This document shows, piece after piece, positions 7,600 to 16,907 of a DNA stretch of 64,000 nt. A model generated the notes under the pieces. The model searched no databases and was not told the origin of the DNA. It saw only the letters and a program-made list of their open reading frames with translations. Position 1 is the stretch's first letter, and each line of letters opens with the position of its first letter. This DNA comes from Roseiarcus sp963794655 (GTDB taxonomy: Bacteria; Pseudomonadota; Alphaproteobacteria; Rhizobiales; Beijerinckiaceae): contig CAWCEV010000002.1 in the NCBI GenBank assembly GCA_963794655.1, positions 155,102-219,101 of the forward strand. Reading direction: 5' to 3'. The translations under genes were made by a program, and so were the position numbers.

Positions 7600-10500
7600 C
7601 TACTGCTCCGCCCATAGCGGAACGGTGAAGCAGACATCGGCGCCATGGGGAGCGCGCGGCGACACCCAGAGGCGTCCGCCGTGGGCTTCGACGATTGACC
7701 GGCAAATGGTGAGACCCATGCCGGTGCCGTCAGGTTTCGTCGTGAAGAAGGGCTGGAACATGCGTTCCGCGACTGCCGGATCGAACCCCGTTCCGGTGTC
7801 CCTTACAACGACGAGCACGCTGCTGCCGGGCTCAGCCAGCGTCGAGGAAACCGACAGCTGCCTCGTCCGCTCCGTCTCTTTCATGGCTTCGACGCCATTC
7901 ATAATCAGGTTCAGAAGCACCTGCTGCAATTGCACGCGATCGCCCAGGACCGACCGCTCGCCGGAACCCAGTTCGGTGCGCAATTCGACGTCGTGCCGCA
8001 CCAATTCGCCGCGGGCGAGCGCTAGCACTTCCCTGATGACGTCGTCGATGTCGAGCCTGGTCAGTTGTGGCGCGGATTTCCTGGCGAGCGCGCGCAGACC
8101 ACGGATCACCTCGCCCGCGCGCATGCCGTCTCGCGCGATGCAGGCAAGTGCATCCTGCACTTCGTCGAGATCAGGTTCAGCGCGTTTCAGGAACCGCTGC
8201 GCGGCCTCGCTCTGCGTCACGATGGCGGCGAGCGGCTGATTGATTTCGTGGGCGATCGACGCGGTGAGTTCGCCCATCGTCGTCAGCCGGGCCATGCGTT
8301 CAAGGTCGGCCCTTGCGTCCCTCAAAGCTTCCTCGGCGAGTTTGCGCTCGGTGATGTCGACCGAGACCCCGGCAAGAAAGCGAGCGCCTCTCTGCGCCGG
8401 CGCCAGAAAGCCGTCGATCTCAGCCCAGGTGACGCCGCCATCCTTGCGCCTGTAGCGCTTCACGATATGCTCTCTGTAGTACGGCAGACCGGCGGCGTAG
8501 GCCGCTACGATTGCTTCGGTCTCGGCGCGATCGTCCTTGTGGGTGATATCGGCTGGCGAGAGTCGAAGGAGTTCTGCCTCGGAGAAGCCGGTCATTTTCT
8601 GAAAGGCCGGGTTTGCAGCGACGTAGCGTCCGTCCGAACCAACCAGGACGACGCCAACGGGTACGCTTTCGAACAGTTTGCGCCAGCGCTCCTCGCTCAT
8701 CGTCAGTTCGCCATAGAGGCGAGCGTTTTCCAATGAGATCGCGGCCTGCGACGCCAGCAACTCCAGGAGCGAGGTTCGGGCCGGCGTGAAAACGTGCGAC
8801 GCTAAGTTGTTCTCGAGATAGAGTACGCCGATCAGCTTGGCCTGCTTCAGCAAAGGCAGGCAGAGGACTGAACGCGCGCGCTTCTCACGGATGTAGCTGT
8901 CGGTCGAGAAAGGGTCTTGGGCCAAAGCGTCGTCGAGGATCACGCTCTGGCGAGTCCGTACCACATAATGGAGCAAGGATTCGGGTATGTCGGCCAGCGT
9001 CACGGCCTCGCGCCGCACCGTGACCTTGACCGCCTTTTGATCGGCTCTGCTCTCGGCCTCGATCCGTGGGGTATCGCCCTCGAGGAGAATGAGCAGGCCC
9101 CGTTGCGCGCCGGCGTTTTTGAGCGCGATCGTCATCAGGGTTTCGATGAGCCGGTCGAGAACGATCTCGCCGGATACCGCCTGCGCGGCCGTGATCACCG
9201 CCCCAACGTCCAGCTGCTCAACCGCCGCGCCGATCATGGCGGCAGGTCGCGACTGCACGAGCTTATGCCGCAGATGAGGGTTCGCTTCGTCCATTTGACG
9301 GACTTTTCCGTCCGCCCCCCACCGGACATAGCAGGATCGGGCATTCTGCAGGTAAGCGCGCGAAATCGTTTCGAAGCCGAGCGCCGCATAGAAATTGGCC
9401 GCAAGCTCGTTGGCGAGAGCCTCGTTCTGGACGAAGCCGTTGTCGTGAGCCGATTGAACGGCCTGCTCGTAAAGACGCATGGCGTCGGTCTCGCGCCCTT
9501 CGAGGCGCGCGATCTCGGCGCTCACCAGCGCCGCCCTGTTTGCGAAGTTCTCAGGACAGTGTCGCGCCCACGTATCAAGTTGCAGGTGATGAGCATAAAG
9601 CGCGTCCCGGCTCGGCTCCCGTGCATCGCCCGGCGAAGAGTCCGGAGTCGCAGCTCGCGCGAGGGCGGCATAGAAATGGTACTCAGCCGCCTCGAAGAAC
9701 GGCGGTGATTTCCACATCACCGATTGCGCCCGATCAGCAGCCGCGATAGCGCCTGCGTAGTCGTTGGCATGAAAGCGCGCCTGGAGCTTGCGGATCCAAT
9801 ACCAACATGCGGCAAACGCCAAACGTGGGTCTTTTTCGAGGCGCTCCTGAAATAGGCGCTCGTCGAACTGTTCGTCTCCGAAACTTGAGATATCGGAGGT
9901 CAGGCCACGCAGAGCCCGAACGAGGCCGAGCTGTCCGGTCATGATGTCGGCGAACAGGCCGAAGCGCACTCGTCGCGTGTATTCGAGCCCGTTCTCCGCC
10001 TCTCCTTGCACGCCATCGAGCGGCTCGCCGCTGGCCAGAAGCAGCATGGTCAGTGAATTGCTGGCGAACGACGCAAAGGTGAGATCGCCGTTGGTCTGGG
10101 CCGTAATCAGCGCGCGTCGCACCCAATCAATTCCGTCCCGTAAGTGCTTCGTCCACGGATTGATGAGGTGTCCGAAGTCCGAGTAGATGCGCGCCTTGAA
10201 GCGGTCCAGGCCCTGCCGCTCCACCAGATCGATGCCGAGGCGGCCGAAACGAAAGCCCGCCTCGAAATTACCGAAGCGCGACCGAAGTATCATGCCCAGC
10301 CAAACATAGGCATGGCACGACGCGTCGCCATTGCCGTGTTGCAGCGAGAGGCTGGCCATTCGCGCCACGGCGACGCAGAAAAGGTTCTCGTCGGTGAAAT
10401 TGGCTGCAGGCACAGTCAGCGTGAGCACCTCGAGCGTCGCGATGCAGTCGGGGTCGCGTGTGACGGGCAGATCGACGAGCGCTCCGATGGCGCGATCGCC

Positions 10501-13089
10501 AAGGTGTCGCCAGAGCCGGTCGAATTCCCGCCGGACGTCGTCGTCGGTAGGGTGAGGCGAAAAGTCGACGCCAACCCGGCGAAGGTATTCGAGACCGACG
10601 TTTACCGCGCGGTCGCTTCGGTCGAGCGTGGTATAGAGGGTCATCCGCAGGCAAGCGACGGCCGCTGTGTCAACAAGATTTGCCGCACGTCTCGACAAGA
10701 CGGAAAGCCGTTCCTCGGCGGAGGCCAACCGACCCGTCAAATATTCGCACTCGGCCCAATTGAGCTCGAGATCGAACGCCAATTGGGACGTCTGCTCTCG
10801 ATCGCATTCTCGCAGCAAGCCGGAGCCTTTGGAGAAATATTGCAAGGCTGCCGAGTGAGCAGCCGCCGACTTTGCGCGTTTGCCCGCCCTCAAATTGAGC
10901 TCGGCAACCTGCACGCGCTCCTCTAGCGTTTCGATCAACGCCGCGCCGCCGTTCAACTGATTTACAATATCGAATATCTTTTCATCACGCTCGTCCGGCG
11001 CGGTCTCCGACGCGAGCAATCGGCCGATTTGAAGGTGAGTCAGGGCGCGCTCGTGTTCGGGGATCAGCGCATAGGCAGCCTCTTGGACGCGGTCATGGAC
11101 AAAAGCGTAGGCGCCGTCCGGGCGATATATGAGACCGGCCCGGGCCGCTTGCCAGAGCGCCGCATGGACCGCCTCCTTCTCCGATCCGGAAATGAGGTCT
11201 ATCGTGGCGACTGCAGCGACGCTTCCAAGGCAGGCCAGAGATCCCAAGGCTTCTTGCGTCGCCTTGGGCAGACGGAGAATCTTCGCGGCCATGAGATCTG
11301 CAACGTTGGCGGTGAAGCCCTTCGCGCGGATCCGATCGATGTCCCACTTCCAGCCGCGCCTGTCCGAATCGAAGGCAAGCAGGCCGTCCTCCGCCAGCGC
11401 GGCGACAAACTGATTCACGAAAAACGCATTGCCTCCGGTTTTCTCAAACACCAGCTTGGCGAGGGGTCGCACATGCTCCGCTTCCGCCCGCAACGCGTCG
11501 GCGATGAGCCGTCTCACGTCGCTGGGCGCGAGAGGCTTGAGCGCGATCTCCTGGACACTCGTCCCAGCGTTGCGGATCCGCTCCAACGTCCGGACGAGCG
11601 CATGAGAGGGGTCGAGTTCGTTGGCGCGGTAGGCGCCAATCAGCAGGACGTGCCGGACATCCGGTTCCGTGACCAAGTGCTCGAGGAGTTCGAGGGTCGC
11701 AGCATCTAGCCATTGCAAATCGTCCAGGAACAGCGCGAGAGGATGCTCTGGCTGGGCGAAAGCGCTGACGAAGCGCCGGAAAACCATCTGGAATCGATTC
11801 CGCGCCTCTTGGGGCGGCAGATCTGGGATCGGGGGCTGCTCACCGATAATTGCGGCGAGCTCGGGAATCAGAGTGACCATGAGTTGGCCATTGGGACCGA
11901 GCGCCGCCAGCAAAGCATGGCGCCAACGGATTAATTCCGTATCGTCCCGGCCAAGAATGCGACGGACGAGACTTTGAAACGCCTGCGCGAGGGTCGCATA
12001 CGGGATGTCGCGTTTGTACTGATCGAATTTCCCAGCCGCGAACAAGCCTTGGGGCGCGACCGCCTTGCTGAACTCGCTGACGACGGAGGACTTGCCGACA
12101 CCGCCATGGCCGGACACCAGAATGAATTCAGCCCTTCCTCGTGCGGCGACACGGTCGAACGCCGCAACAAGAGCGTCTACCTCCGCCTTGCGCCCGTAGA
12201 GCTTTTCCGGGATCAGCAGTCTGTCCGGCACATCGCACGCGCCGATGGGAAAGGCGTCAATCCTCCGGTGCGTCTCCCACGAAGTCAGGCACGCGCGCAG
12301 ATCCGCTTCGAGGCCGGCGGCGGTCTGAAACCGATCCTCTGGCGACTTTGCGAGCAGCTTCAAGATGATGGCCTCGATGGGGCCGGGAATCTCGTGGACC
12401 CGCTCGCTTGGCGGAGTCGGCGGGCGGGCGATGTGGCAATGGATCCATTCCAGCGGATCGGATGCAGAGAACGGGAGCGATCCGGTGATCGTCTCGTAAA
12501 GGGTGATGCCGCAGGCGTAGAGATCGCTACGCGAATCAATCGACCGGTTCATGCGGCCGGTCTGCTCGGGCGCCATGTAAGCCAGCGTTCCCGCGATGGC
12601 TTCGGTCGATCCTGGCGCCTGGCGCTCGCGTGGGAGGTGAGAGGCGATGCCGAAACCCGTCAACCAGACCGCCCAGGTCGCGTCGTTGACGAGGATATTG
12701 GCTGGCTTGATATCTTTGTGGATCAGGCCTCGCCCGTGGAGTCTCGCCAGCGCAGCCGCCAGGCCAATGGCAAAGCGCAAAAACGAGGTGATCTCCCAAG
12801 GCCGCCCCAAGAGCCTCAGCAGGGGCTCTCCGCCGGGATCCTCGCTCAATAGCGTAAGCCGACCGTTGTCGGTCACGAGCCTCAGCGGCCGAGCCGCCCA
12901 AGCGGGGTCGAGCTCGCTCCGCAGCTTGAAAGCGTGTTGCAAGCGCGCAATGGCTGCAGGCGACGGCGGGGCGGTTAAAGGCACAGCGGCGAGGACCGGT
13001 AATGGCTCGCCGTCCGGCGCGCCCCGGGACAGGAGGAACTCCCCATCCTCCCACCAAGTTTCAGGCCCGTGTGCGGACAACTCCGTCAT
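7600..13089 (-). CDS. Pseudokinase-ATPase-GAF-PAS histidine kinase
   Basis: A 1,829-residue multi-domain sensor kinase. Domains in order: a Ser/Thr-kinase-like domain (~40-290) with HKDIKPANI (His124); a STAND/AAA-type ATPase with Walker A GHGGVGKSS (Lys333) and Walker B LFLDDLQWLD (Asp456-457); a long helical TPR-like region (~650-1290); GAF (~1310-1455); PAS (~1464-1583); HisKA with SIAHEINQPL (His1614); and HATPase (~1690-1825). In the kinase-like domain the DFG Asp is Gly145 (LTGFGIAS) and I see no VAIK lysine, so it is probably a pseudokinase. No membrane segment is evident, so it is cytoplasmic. It heads a minus-strand series with a binding protein and a receiver, and is divergent from the FixJ-type regulator. 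A paralogue is at 26780-32266. Confidence 0.95.
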   Translation of the reverse strand: MTELSAHGPETWWEDGEFLLSRGAPDGEPLPVLAAVPLTAPPSPAAIARLQHAFKLRSELDPAWAARPLRLVTDNGRLTLLSEDPGGEPLLRLLGRPWEITSFLRFAIGLAAALARLHGRGLIHKDIKPANILVNDATWAVWLTGFGIASHLPRERQAPGSTEAIAGTLAYMAPEQTGRMNRSIDSRSDLYACGITLYETITGSLPFSASDPLEWIHCHIARPPTPPSERVHEIPGPIEAIILKLLAKSPEDRFQTAAGLEADLRACLTSWETHRRIDAFPIGACDVPDRLLIPEKLYGRKAEVDALVAAFDRVAARGRAEFILVSGHGGVGKSSVVSEFSKAVAPQGLFAAGKFDQYKRDIPYATLAQAFQSLVRRILGRDDTELIRWRHALLAALGPNGQLMVTLIPELAAIIGEQPPIPDLPPQEARNRFQMVFRRFVSAFAQPEHPLALFLDDLQWLDAATLELLEHLVTEPDVRHVLLIGAYRANELDPSHALVRTLERIRNAGTSVQEIALKPLAPSDVRRLIADALRAEAEHVRPLAKLVFEKTGGNAFFVNQFVAALAEDGLLAFDSDRRGWKWDIDRIRAKGFTANVADLMAAKILRLPKATQEALGSLACLGSVAAVATIDLISGSEKEAVHAALWQAARAGLIYRPDGAYAFVHDRVQEAAYALIPEHERALTHLQIGRLLASETAPDERDEKIFDIVNQLNGGAALIETLEERVQVAELNLRAGKRAKSAAAHSAALQYFSKGSGLLRECDREQTSQLAFDLELNWAECEYLTGRLASAEERLSVLSRRAANLVDTAAVACLRMTLYTTLDRSDRAVNVGLEYLRRVGVDFSPHPTDDDVRREFDRLWRHLGDRAIGALVDLPVTRDPDCIATLEVLTLTVPAANFTDENLFCVAVARMASLSLQHGNGDASCHAYVWLGMILRSRFGNFEAGFRFGRLGIDLVERQGLDRFKARIYSDFGHLINPWTKHLRDGIDWVRRALITAQTNGDLTFASFASNSLTMLLLASGEPLDGVQGEAENGLEYTRRVRFGLFADIMTGQLGLVRALRGLTSDISSFGDEQFDERLFQERLEKDPRLAFAACWYWIRKLQARFHANDYAGAIAAADRAQSVMWKSPPFFEAAEYHFYAALARAATPDSSPGDAREPSRDALYAHHLQLDTWARHCPENFANRAALVSAEIARLEGRETDAMRLYEQAVQSAHDNGFVQNEALANELAANFYAALGFETISRAYLQNARSCYVRWGADGKVRQMDEANPHLRHKLVQSRPAAMIGAAVEQLDVGAVITAAQAVSGEIVLDRLIETLMTIALKNAGAQRGLLILLEGDTPRIEAESRADQKAVKVTVRREAVTLADIPESLLHYVVRTRQSVILDDALAQDPFSTDSYIREKRARSVLCLPLLKQAKLIGVLYLENNLASHVFTPARTSLLELLASQAAISLENARLYGELTMSEERWRKLFESVPVGVVLVGSDGRYVAANPAFQKMTGFSEAELLRLSPADITHKDDRAETEAIVAAYAAGLPYYREHIVKRYRRKDGGVTWAEIDGFLAPAQRGARFLAGVSVDITERKLAEEALRDARADLERMARLTTMGELTASIAHEINQPLAAIVTQSEAAQRFLKRAEPDLDEVQDALACIARDGMRAGEVIRGLRALARKSAPQLTRLDIDDVIREVLALARGELVRHDVELRTELGSGERSVLGDRVQLQQVLLNLIMNGVEAMKETERTRQLSVSSTLAEPGSSVLVVVRDTGTGFDPAVAERMFQPFFTTKPDGTGMGLTICRSIVEAHGGRLWVSPRAPHGADVCFTVPLWAEQ

Positions 13090-13799
13090 GCCGCGGCCTT
13101 TTTAATTCGTCTCGCGTGTACGATGCCGGGCGGGTCTGCAACAAAGTCGTCGATGCGGCTCGACGCGGCGCGTGCGCAAGGTCGTGATCGCAACCAAAAA
13201 TCTTAGTTGTGCTTGGGAGTCGCCGCAAGCCCAGCGGCTCACGGTTCCGGTCACAGAGTGGGCCGTAGAGCGCCGCCTTGGACCATGTATCGCCTCGTTG
13301 CGGCGGAACGAAGTCGCCGCCACTTCAGGCTGGCGGAATGGGGCCAGGCGACAGGCGCGTGGCGCGCCAGACGTGATCTTGCCCATTTCGACGCCCAGTG
13401 CCGACGCGCCAAGCCGGCCGCATAATCAGCTCTATGGAATAGTTATATGGAGCATCCGTTCGCATCTTGAAAGCAAACCTTCGTATGATCCCTTAGTGGT
13501 CGACGCTGTTATAGGAAAGTTTGATCGAAGTGGCGTTGAGGGCCAACGAATAGCCGCGAGCGGCGACGAAACGGCGGCTCGCATAGTCGTTGGTCCGTGA
13601 CGCTTTCGAAAAAGAAGCTGTTGCCAGCGGGTTCGCCTTGGGCAAAGTTCAATGTCGTTCGCAGCAGCGATCCGATCGGGGAGGAGGACGGTCATTCGCC
13701 GATCAATCGTCGAAGCCAAGCTGGACCTCGGCGCCTCCTCGGACGCAAGGGTTGCGCGAGAGTTCGGTCGACCATGTCTTCGCTCAGGAGGGAATTCTC
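13090..13799. other. Divergent intergenic region with regulator promoter
   Basis: 710 bp between the giant kinase (minus) and the FixJ-type regulator (plus). Frames here lack codon bias or recognisable motifs, and I do not call a gene. It contains an AT-richer stretch near 13428-13500 with a TodT-like box at 13474. A rather long leader (~310 bp) would separate that box from the regulator start. Confidence 0.6.
13474..13492 (+). promoter_or_regulatory. TodT-like box upstream of the FixJ-type regulator
   Basis: CAAACCTTCGTATGATCCC, closely similar to the minus-strand box at 6369-6387. It lies ~308 bp before the GTG start of the response regulator and could be an autoregulatory site. The distance is long, so an intervening transcript start is expected. 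Confidence 0.5.
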
Positions 13800-14480
13800 G
13801 TGACGCAGCGAAGGCCATCCAAACAGGCTGATGCGCTCCATGAGACGCCGGTCGTCCTCGTCGTCGATGACGACCCCTCGCTCCGCGAGGCCCTGGGCCG
13901 CTTGTTTCGCTCAGTCGACCTTGAATCAAGATTGTTCTCCTCGGTGGCGGAGCTATTGCTGCACAAGTTTCCGGATGTTGCCTGCTGCCTCGTGCTCGAC
14001 ATCAGACTGCCCGGAGTGAGCGGCCTCGACTTCCAGGCCCAGATGGCCAACTCAAACATCCATGTCCCCATCATCATGATGACGGGCCATGGAGACATTC
14101 CAATGTCCGTCAGGGCGATGAAGGGAGGGGCTGTCGATTTCCTGACGAAGCCGTTCCGCGATCAGGACATGCTCGATGCCGTCGCGTTGGCGATCGAACG
14201 GGACCGCAAGCGACGGGATAGCGACAAGGCGCTTACCGATCTGCGCGAACGTTTCGAGACGCTCACGCCGCGTGAACGGGAGATCATGGCGCTTGTGACG
14301 GCTGGGCTCATGAACAAACAGGTGGCGGGAGAACTCGGGTTGAGTGAAATCACCGTCAAGATTCACCGCGGTCACATTATGAGGAAGATGACCGTGCGAT
14401 CCTTGGCGGACCTTGTCAGGGCAGCCGAAGCGCTCGACCTGAGAAAGCCGGAGAAATCGGCGACCCGAACGTCTGGTTAG
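13800..14480 (+). CDS. FixJ/TodT-type response regulator
   Basis: A 226-residue DNA-binding response regulator. The GTG at 13800 is preceded by AGGAGGG with 6-bp spacing, a strong ribosome site that decides the start; the open frame upstream is not translated. The receiver has DDD 23-25, phosphoacceptor Asp67 (LVLDIRLPGVSG), Thr95 (MMTGHGDIP) and Lys117 (LTKPF). The LuxR/NarL-type helix-turn-helix spans ~155-210: LTPREREIMALVTAGLMNKQ, then ITVKIHRGHIMRKM and SLADLVRAAE. This matches the TodT/StyR/NodW/FixJ subfamily. It is divergent from the giant kinase, its probable partner. The palindromic AAAC boxes scattered in this window are plausible targets. Confidence 0.94.
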   Translation: MTQRRPSKQADALHETPVVLVVDDDPSLREALGRLFRSVDLESRLFSSVAELLLHKFPDVACCLVLDIRLPGVSGLDFQAQMANSNIHVPIIMMTGHGDIPMSVRAMKGGAVDFLTKPFRDQDMLDAVALAIERDRKRRDSDKALTDLRERFETLTPREREIMALVTAGLMNKQVAGELGLSEITVKIHRGHIMRKMTVRSLADLVRAAEALDLRKPEKSATRTSG

Positions 14481-14932
14481 TTTTTCCTCCCACACCAGAG
14501 GAGCTTCCGCCGACCCGCCCGAAGCGATATCGCCGTTGCCCGCCACACCGCATCAATAGGACCTGTGCTTCGCGCACTGGGCCAGGGGCGACGGCGATTG
14601 CCGGTTAGAGCGGCTGGCACGTCTTTCAGATCTCGCAGCTGGAACTTGAATAGAGCGCGTCGATGCTCCGCAATGCGCTTCGCTTTGCCCAGTGATGAGG
14701 CGGCGAAGGTCGCCTTCGCCGCTCGGTCAATGAAATCCACCGCGCCGACGTCATGCGCGTACAATCGAACCATCCGTCGCAATCCTAAACGTTGGTCTGA
14801 CGACTTCAAACCTTAGGTTTGGTTGCCACAGACCTACGCGCTGCCTGCCAGAACCCAAGGGGAATGGCCGGGCCGCCACGGAGGGCTTTACTCTGACCGA
14901 TATCGTGACATCGCCAGATTGAAGGAAAGATC
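14481..14932. other. Intergenic region with composite operator
   Basis: 452 bp without a convincing gene. Frames on both strands are short and lack family similarity. The notable content is the composite TodT-like operator at 14784-14844, 88 bp before the aldo/keto reductase start. Confidence 0.6.
14784..14844 (+). promoter_or_regulatory. Composite TodT-like operator before aldo/keto reductase
   Basis: Three elements are visible. CCTAAACGTTGGTCTG (14784-14799) comes first. CAAACCTTAGGTTTG (14807-14821) is a perfect 6-bp inverted repeat with a TTA spacer. CAGACCTACG (14829-14838) is the near-perfect inverted partner (9 of 10) of CGTTGGTCTG. The same three-part layout, with the same spacing within one base, is reconstructed at 1869-1888 plus 3542-3580 once the IS is removed. 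It most likely controls the gene at 14933. Confidence 0.6.
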
Positions 14933-15983
14933 ATGACGGACACGGCTGCACTTCCGGATATCGCGACCTCGGAGATCAAGCACGACAGCGCCGAGATCGA
15001 ACACCTCGTCACACCCTTCAAAGTGTCCCGCATCGGCCTCGGCACGTGGGCGATCGGCGGATGGATGTGGGGCGGAACGGACGAAACGGCGGCGATCGCC
15101 GTCATCCACAAGGCGGTCGATCGTGGCGTCACTCTGATCGATACCGCGCCGGCCTACGGCTTCGGCCGCTCGGAGGAGATCGTGGGCAAGGCGCTGGCTG
15201 AGGGCGGACGGCGTCAGCACGTGGTCATCGCCACCAAGGTCGGCCTTGACTGGAGGGATGGCCAGCCGTTCCGCGACGCCAGCAAGCGACGCATTCATAA
15301 AGAAGTTGACAATTCTCTGAGACGTCTTCGCACCGACCTCATCGACATCTACCAGGTGCATTGGCCCGATCCCAACTTGCTAATCGAGGAGACGGCGAGG
15401 GCGATGGCGGAATTGCAACGCGCTGGCAAGATCCGGTTCATCGGTGTCAGCAATTTCAGTCCGGCGGAGATCGAAACCTTCCGCAAGGTGGCGCCGGTGC
15501 AAACGGTGCGGTCGCCCTACAACCTGTTTGAACGCGCGATCGAAGAGGATGTCCTCCCATATTGTTGCGACAAGAGCATTGCCACGCTCGCCTACGGGTC
15601 GTTGTGCAGGGGTCTTCTCTCAGGCCGCATGACAGCGCAAACGAAGTTTGAGGGCGACGACCTGCGAAAGGTCGACCCAAAGTTCCGCGCGCCTCGATTT
15701 GAGCAATACCTTCGAGCGGTCGAGAGGCTCGATCGGTTCGCCCAAGCTAATTACGGAAGGCGCGTCATCCATCTGGCTTTGCGTTGGGTCCTCGACCGGC
15801 AGGAACTCGACGATCGCGCTCTGGGGCGCGCGCAGGCCTGACCAACTCGCCCCGATCTCCGGCCTCTCGGGCTGGCATATTGACGCGTCCGCCATGGCCG
15901 AGATCGATCGGATCGTTTCAGAAACGATCGTGAACGCCGTGGGTCCGGAATTCATGGCCCCGCCTGTTCAGCTGGCCGCATAA
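14933..15983 (+). pseudogene. Aldo/keto reductase with a C-terminal frameshift
   Basis: An NAD(P)H-dependent aldo/keto reductase. The first frame (to 15841) encodes ~302 residues with the tetrad: Asp and Tyr in LIDTAPAYGFGRSE, Lys in VIATKVGLDW, His in IYQVHWPDP. Near 15795-15805, after WVLDRQEL, the family sequence continues in another frame as TIALWGARRPDQLAPISG up to 15983. A one-base shift therefore replaces the last ~60 residues with a short unrelated tail. The catalytic tetrad survives, but the C-terminal cofactor-binding segment would be lost. Either a real mutation or a sequencing error explains this. A composite operator lies upstream. Confidence 0.8.
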
Positions 15984-16067
15984 GTCGACCGGAATGCGCG
16001 TCGATGGAGGGCGAAATGCTCGACGACGTGACGCTCAAGACGAAGGACCTCGGTCAGGAGCGCTGCC

Positions 16068-16304
16068 ATGCCAGATAAATTCCCGCCTCATACGCCCGCT
16101 CTCTCTGCCGATAGCATCCGCGAAAATACGAGAGCGAAGGCCGTCCGGGCCTCTTATGAGTTCTGGACCACGGGCAATGAAGCCCTGCTCGAGCAAGCCT
16201 TCGCGGAGACCTTTGCCGAGCACGCCGCGCCGCCGTGCGAGCCTGTCACGAATGGCTTGCGGCCAATCCGCCGCCTCGGGGCGCTGCAAAAGGACCCAAA
16301 ATGA
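16068..16304 (+). pseudogene. Truncated NTF2-like (ester cyclase-type) remnant
   Basis: A 78-residue frame whose first ~50 residues (NTRAKAVRASYEFWTTGNEA, then LLEQAFAETFAEH) resemble the N-terminus of SnoaL/NTF2-like ester cyclases as I remember them. The remaining ~90 residues of that fold are missing and the tail is Pro/Arg-rich. The stop overlaps the ATG of the next small gene. Probably a decayed fragment; low certainty on family. Confidence 0.4.
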
Positions 16305-16468
16305 GCACCCTCAAAAGGATCTCGCAGAAAATCAGCGCCTGGCTCCGGAACCGAGAGGCGGCGCGGGAATGGTCTCCGTTCCCTGATCCTGAACTGTGCC
16401 CTGTTCCCATCCGCCGCTCCGATGACGAAGACGTCGTTCGGCGGGGAAGACCCAGGTGGATAGAATGA
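16301..16468 (+). CDS. DUF1127-like small protein
   Basis: A 55-residue basic protein starting MSTLKRISQKISAWLRNREA, with AAAGGA 6 bases upstream. The layout (N-terminal amphipathic helix, aromatic-Pro centre, then PELCPVPIRRSDDEDVVR) parallels the canonical DUF1127 protein at 40131-40301 (DHELCDIGIRRCDIEDIVR). In alphaproteobacteria such short proteins act in RNA turnover and phosphate or carbon metabolism, but the central DxGI motif is altered here to PVPI, so this copy may be diverged or inactive. Confidence 0.6.
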   Translation: MSTLKRISQKISAWLRNREAAREWSPFPDPELCPVPIRRSDDEDVVRRGRPRWIE

Positions 16469-16728
16469 CAAAACTGTGGCTCGCCGCTGTCATCTTTATC
16501 GCGCCACTAGCAGCCTCTGCGGCCAATCGCCAGAGCTACGGCGGATACGTGGCTCCTGAACTCGGCAAGCCTGCGGCGGGGCATTTGCTCAATCAGGATT
16601 ATCTGACGTCGACCGGCGAGATTGTCCCGCGGCCCGGCGTTCCGCAGTCACCGGGCGAGACGCCGTTTGACCGCTATATCGAGCAGGAGAATAACCACAT
16701 CGATAACAGCATCTGCAGCGGTTGTTGA
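16465..16728 (+). CDS. Small secreted protein
   Basis: An 87-residue exported protein. The ATG at 16465 has AGGTGG 6 bases upstream. Its signal peptide is MTKLWLAAVIFIAPLAASAA. The mature part is polar, with SYGGYVAPELGKPAAGHLLN and a C-terminal CSGC. The phrase TPFDRYIEQENNHIDNS recalls TPFDRAWNHNNQSKYD in the small secreted protein at 44416, suggesting a loosely related family. Function unknown. It overlaps the preceding DUF1127-like gene by 4 bases. Confidence 0.65.
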   Translation: MTKLWLAAVIFIAPLAASAANRQSYGGYVAPELGKPAAGHLLNQDYLTSTGEIVPRPGVPQSPGETPFDRYIEQENNHIDNSICSGC

Positions 16729-16907
16729 GGCGCCGGCTGATAGGGGTTATTTTCGGTCTTCCGCGAGGAGTATCGAGTCCGCTCCGTCATGATTGGTCGC
16801 GTTGGCGGTGGGACATCGTCACCGTCTACACGTTGGGGATAGAGGCAACAACAGCGCGCCTAAATATCTGGGCTCATTCGGCGTCAGGCCGTCAGGAGTT
16901 ACCCGCG

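Noticed and set aside
13590..13799. N-terminal extension of the FixJ-type regulator to 13590
   Set aside because: The strong AGGAGGG site directly before GTG 13800 and the normal receiver start argue against translating the extension.
14477..14809. 110-codon minus-strand frame between the regulator and the aldo/keto reductase
   Set aside because: No family similarity, and it would overlap the composite operator and be antisense to the likely leader.
14817..14832. TTTGGTTGCCACAGAC as a sigma-54 promoter
   Set aside because: The GG/GC doublets are not spaced as in -24/-12 elements.
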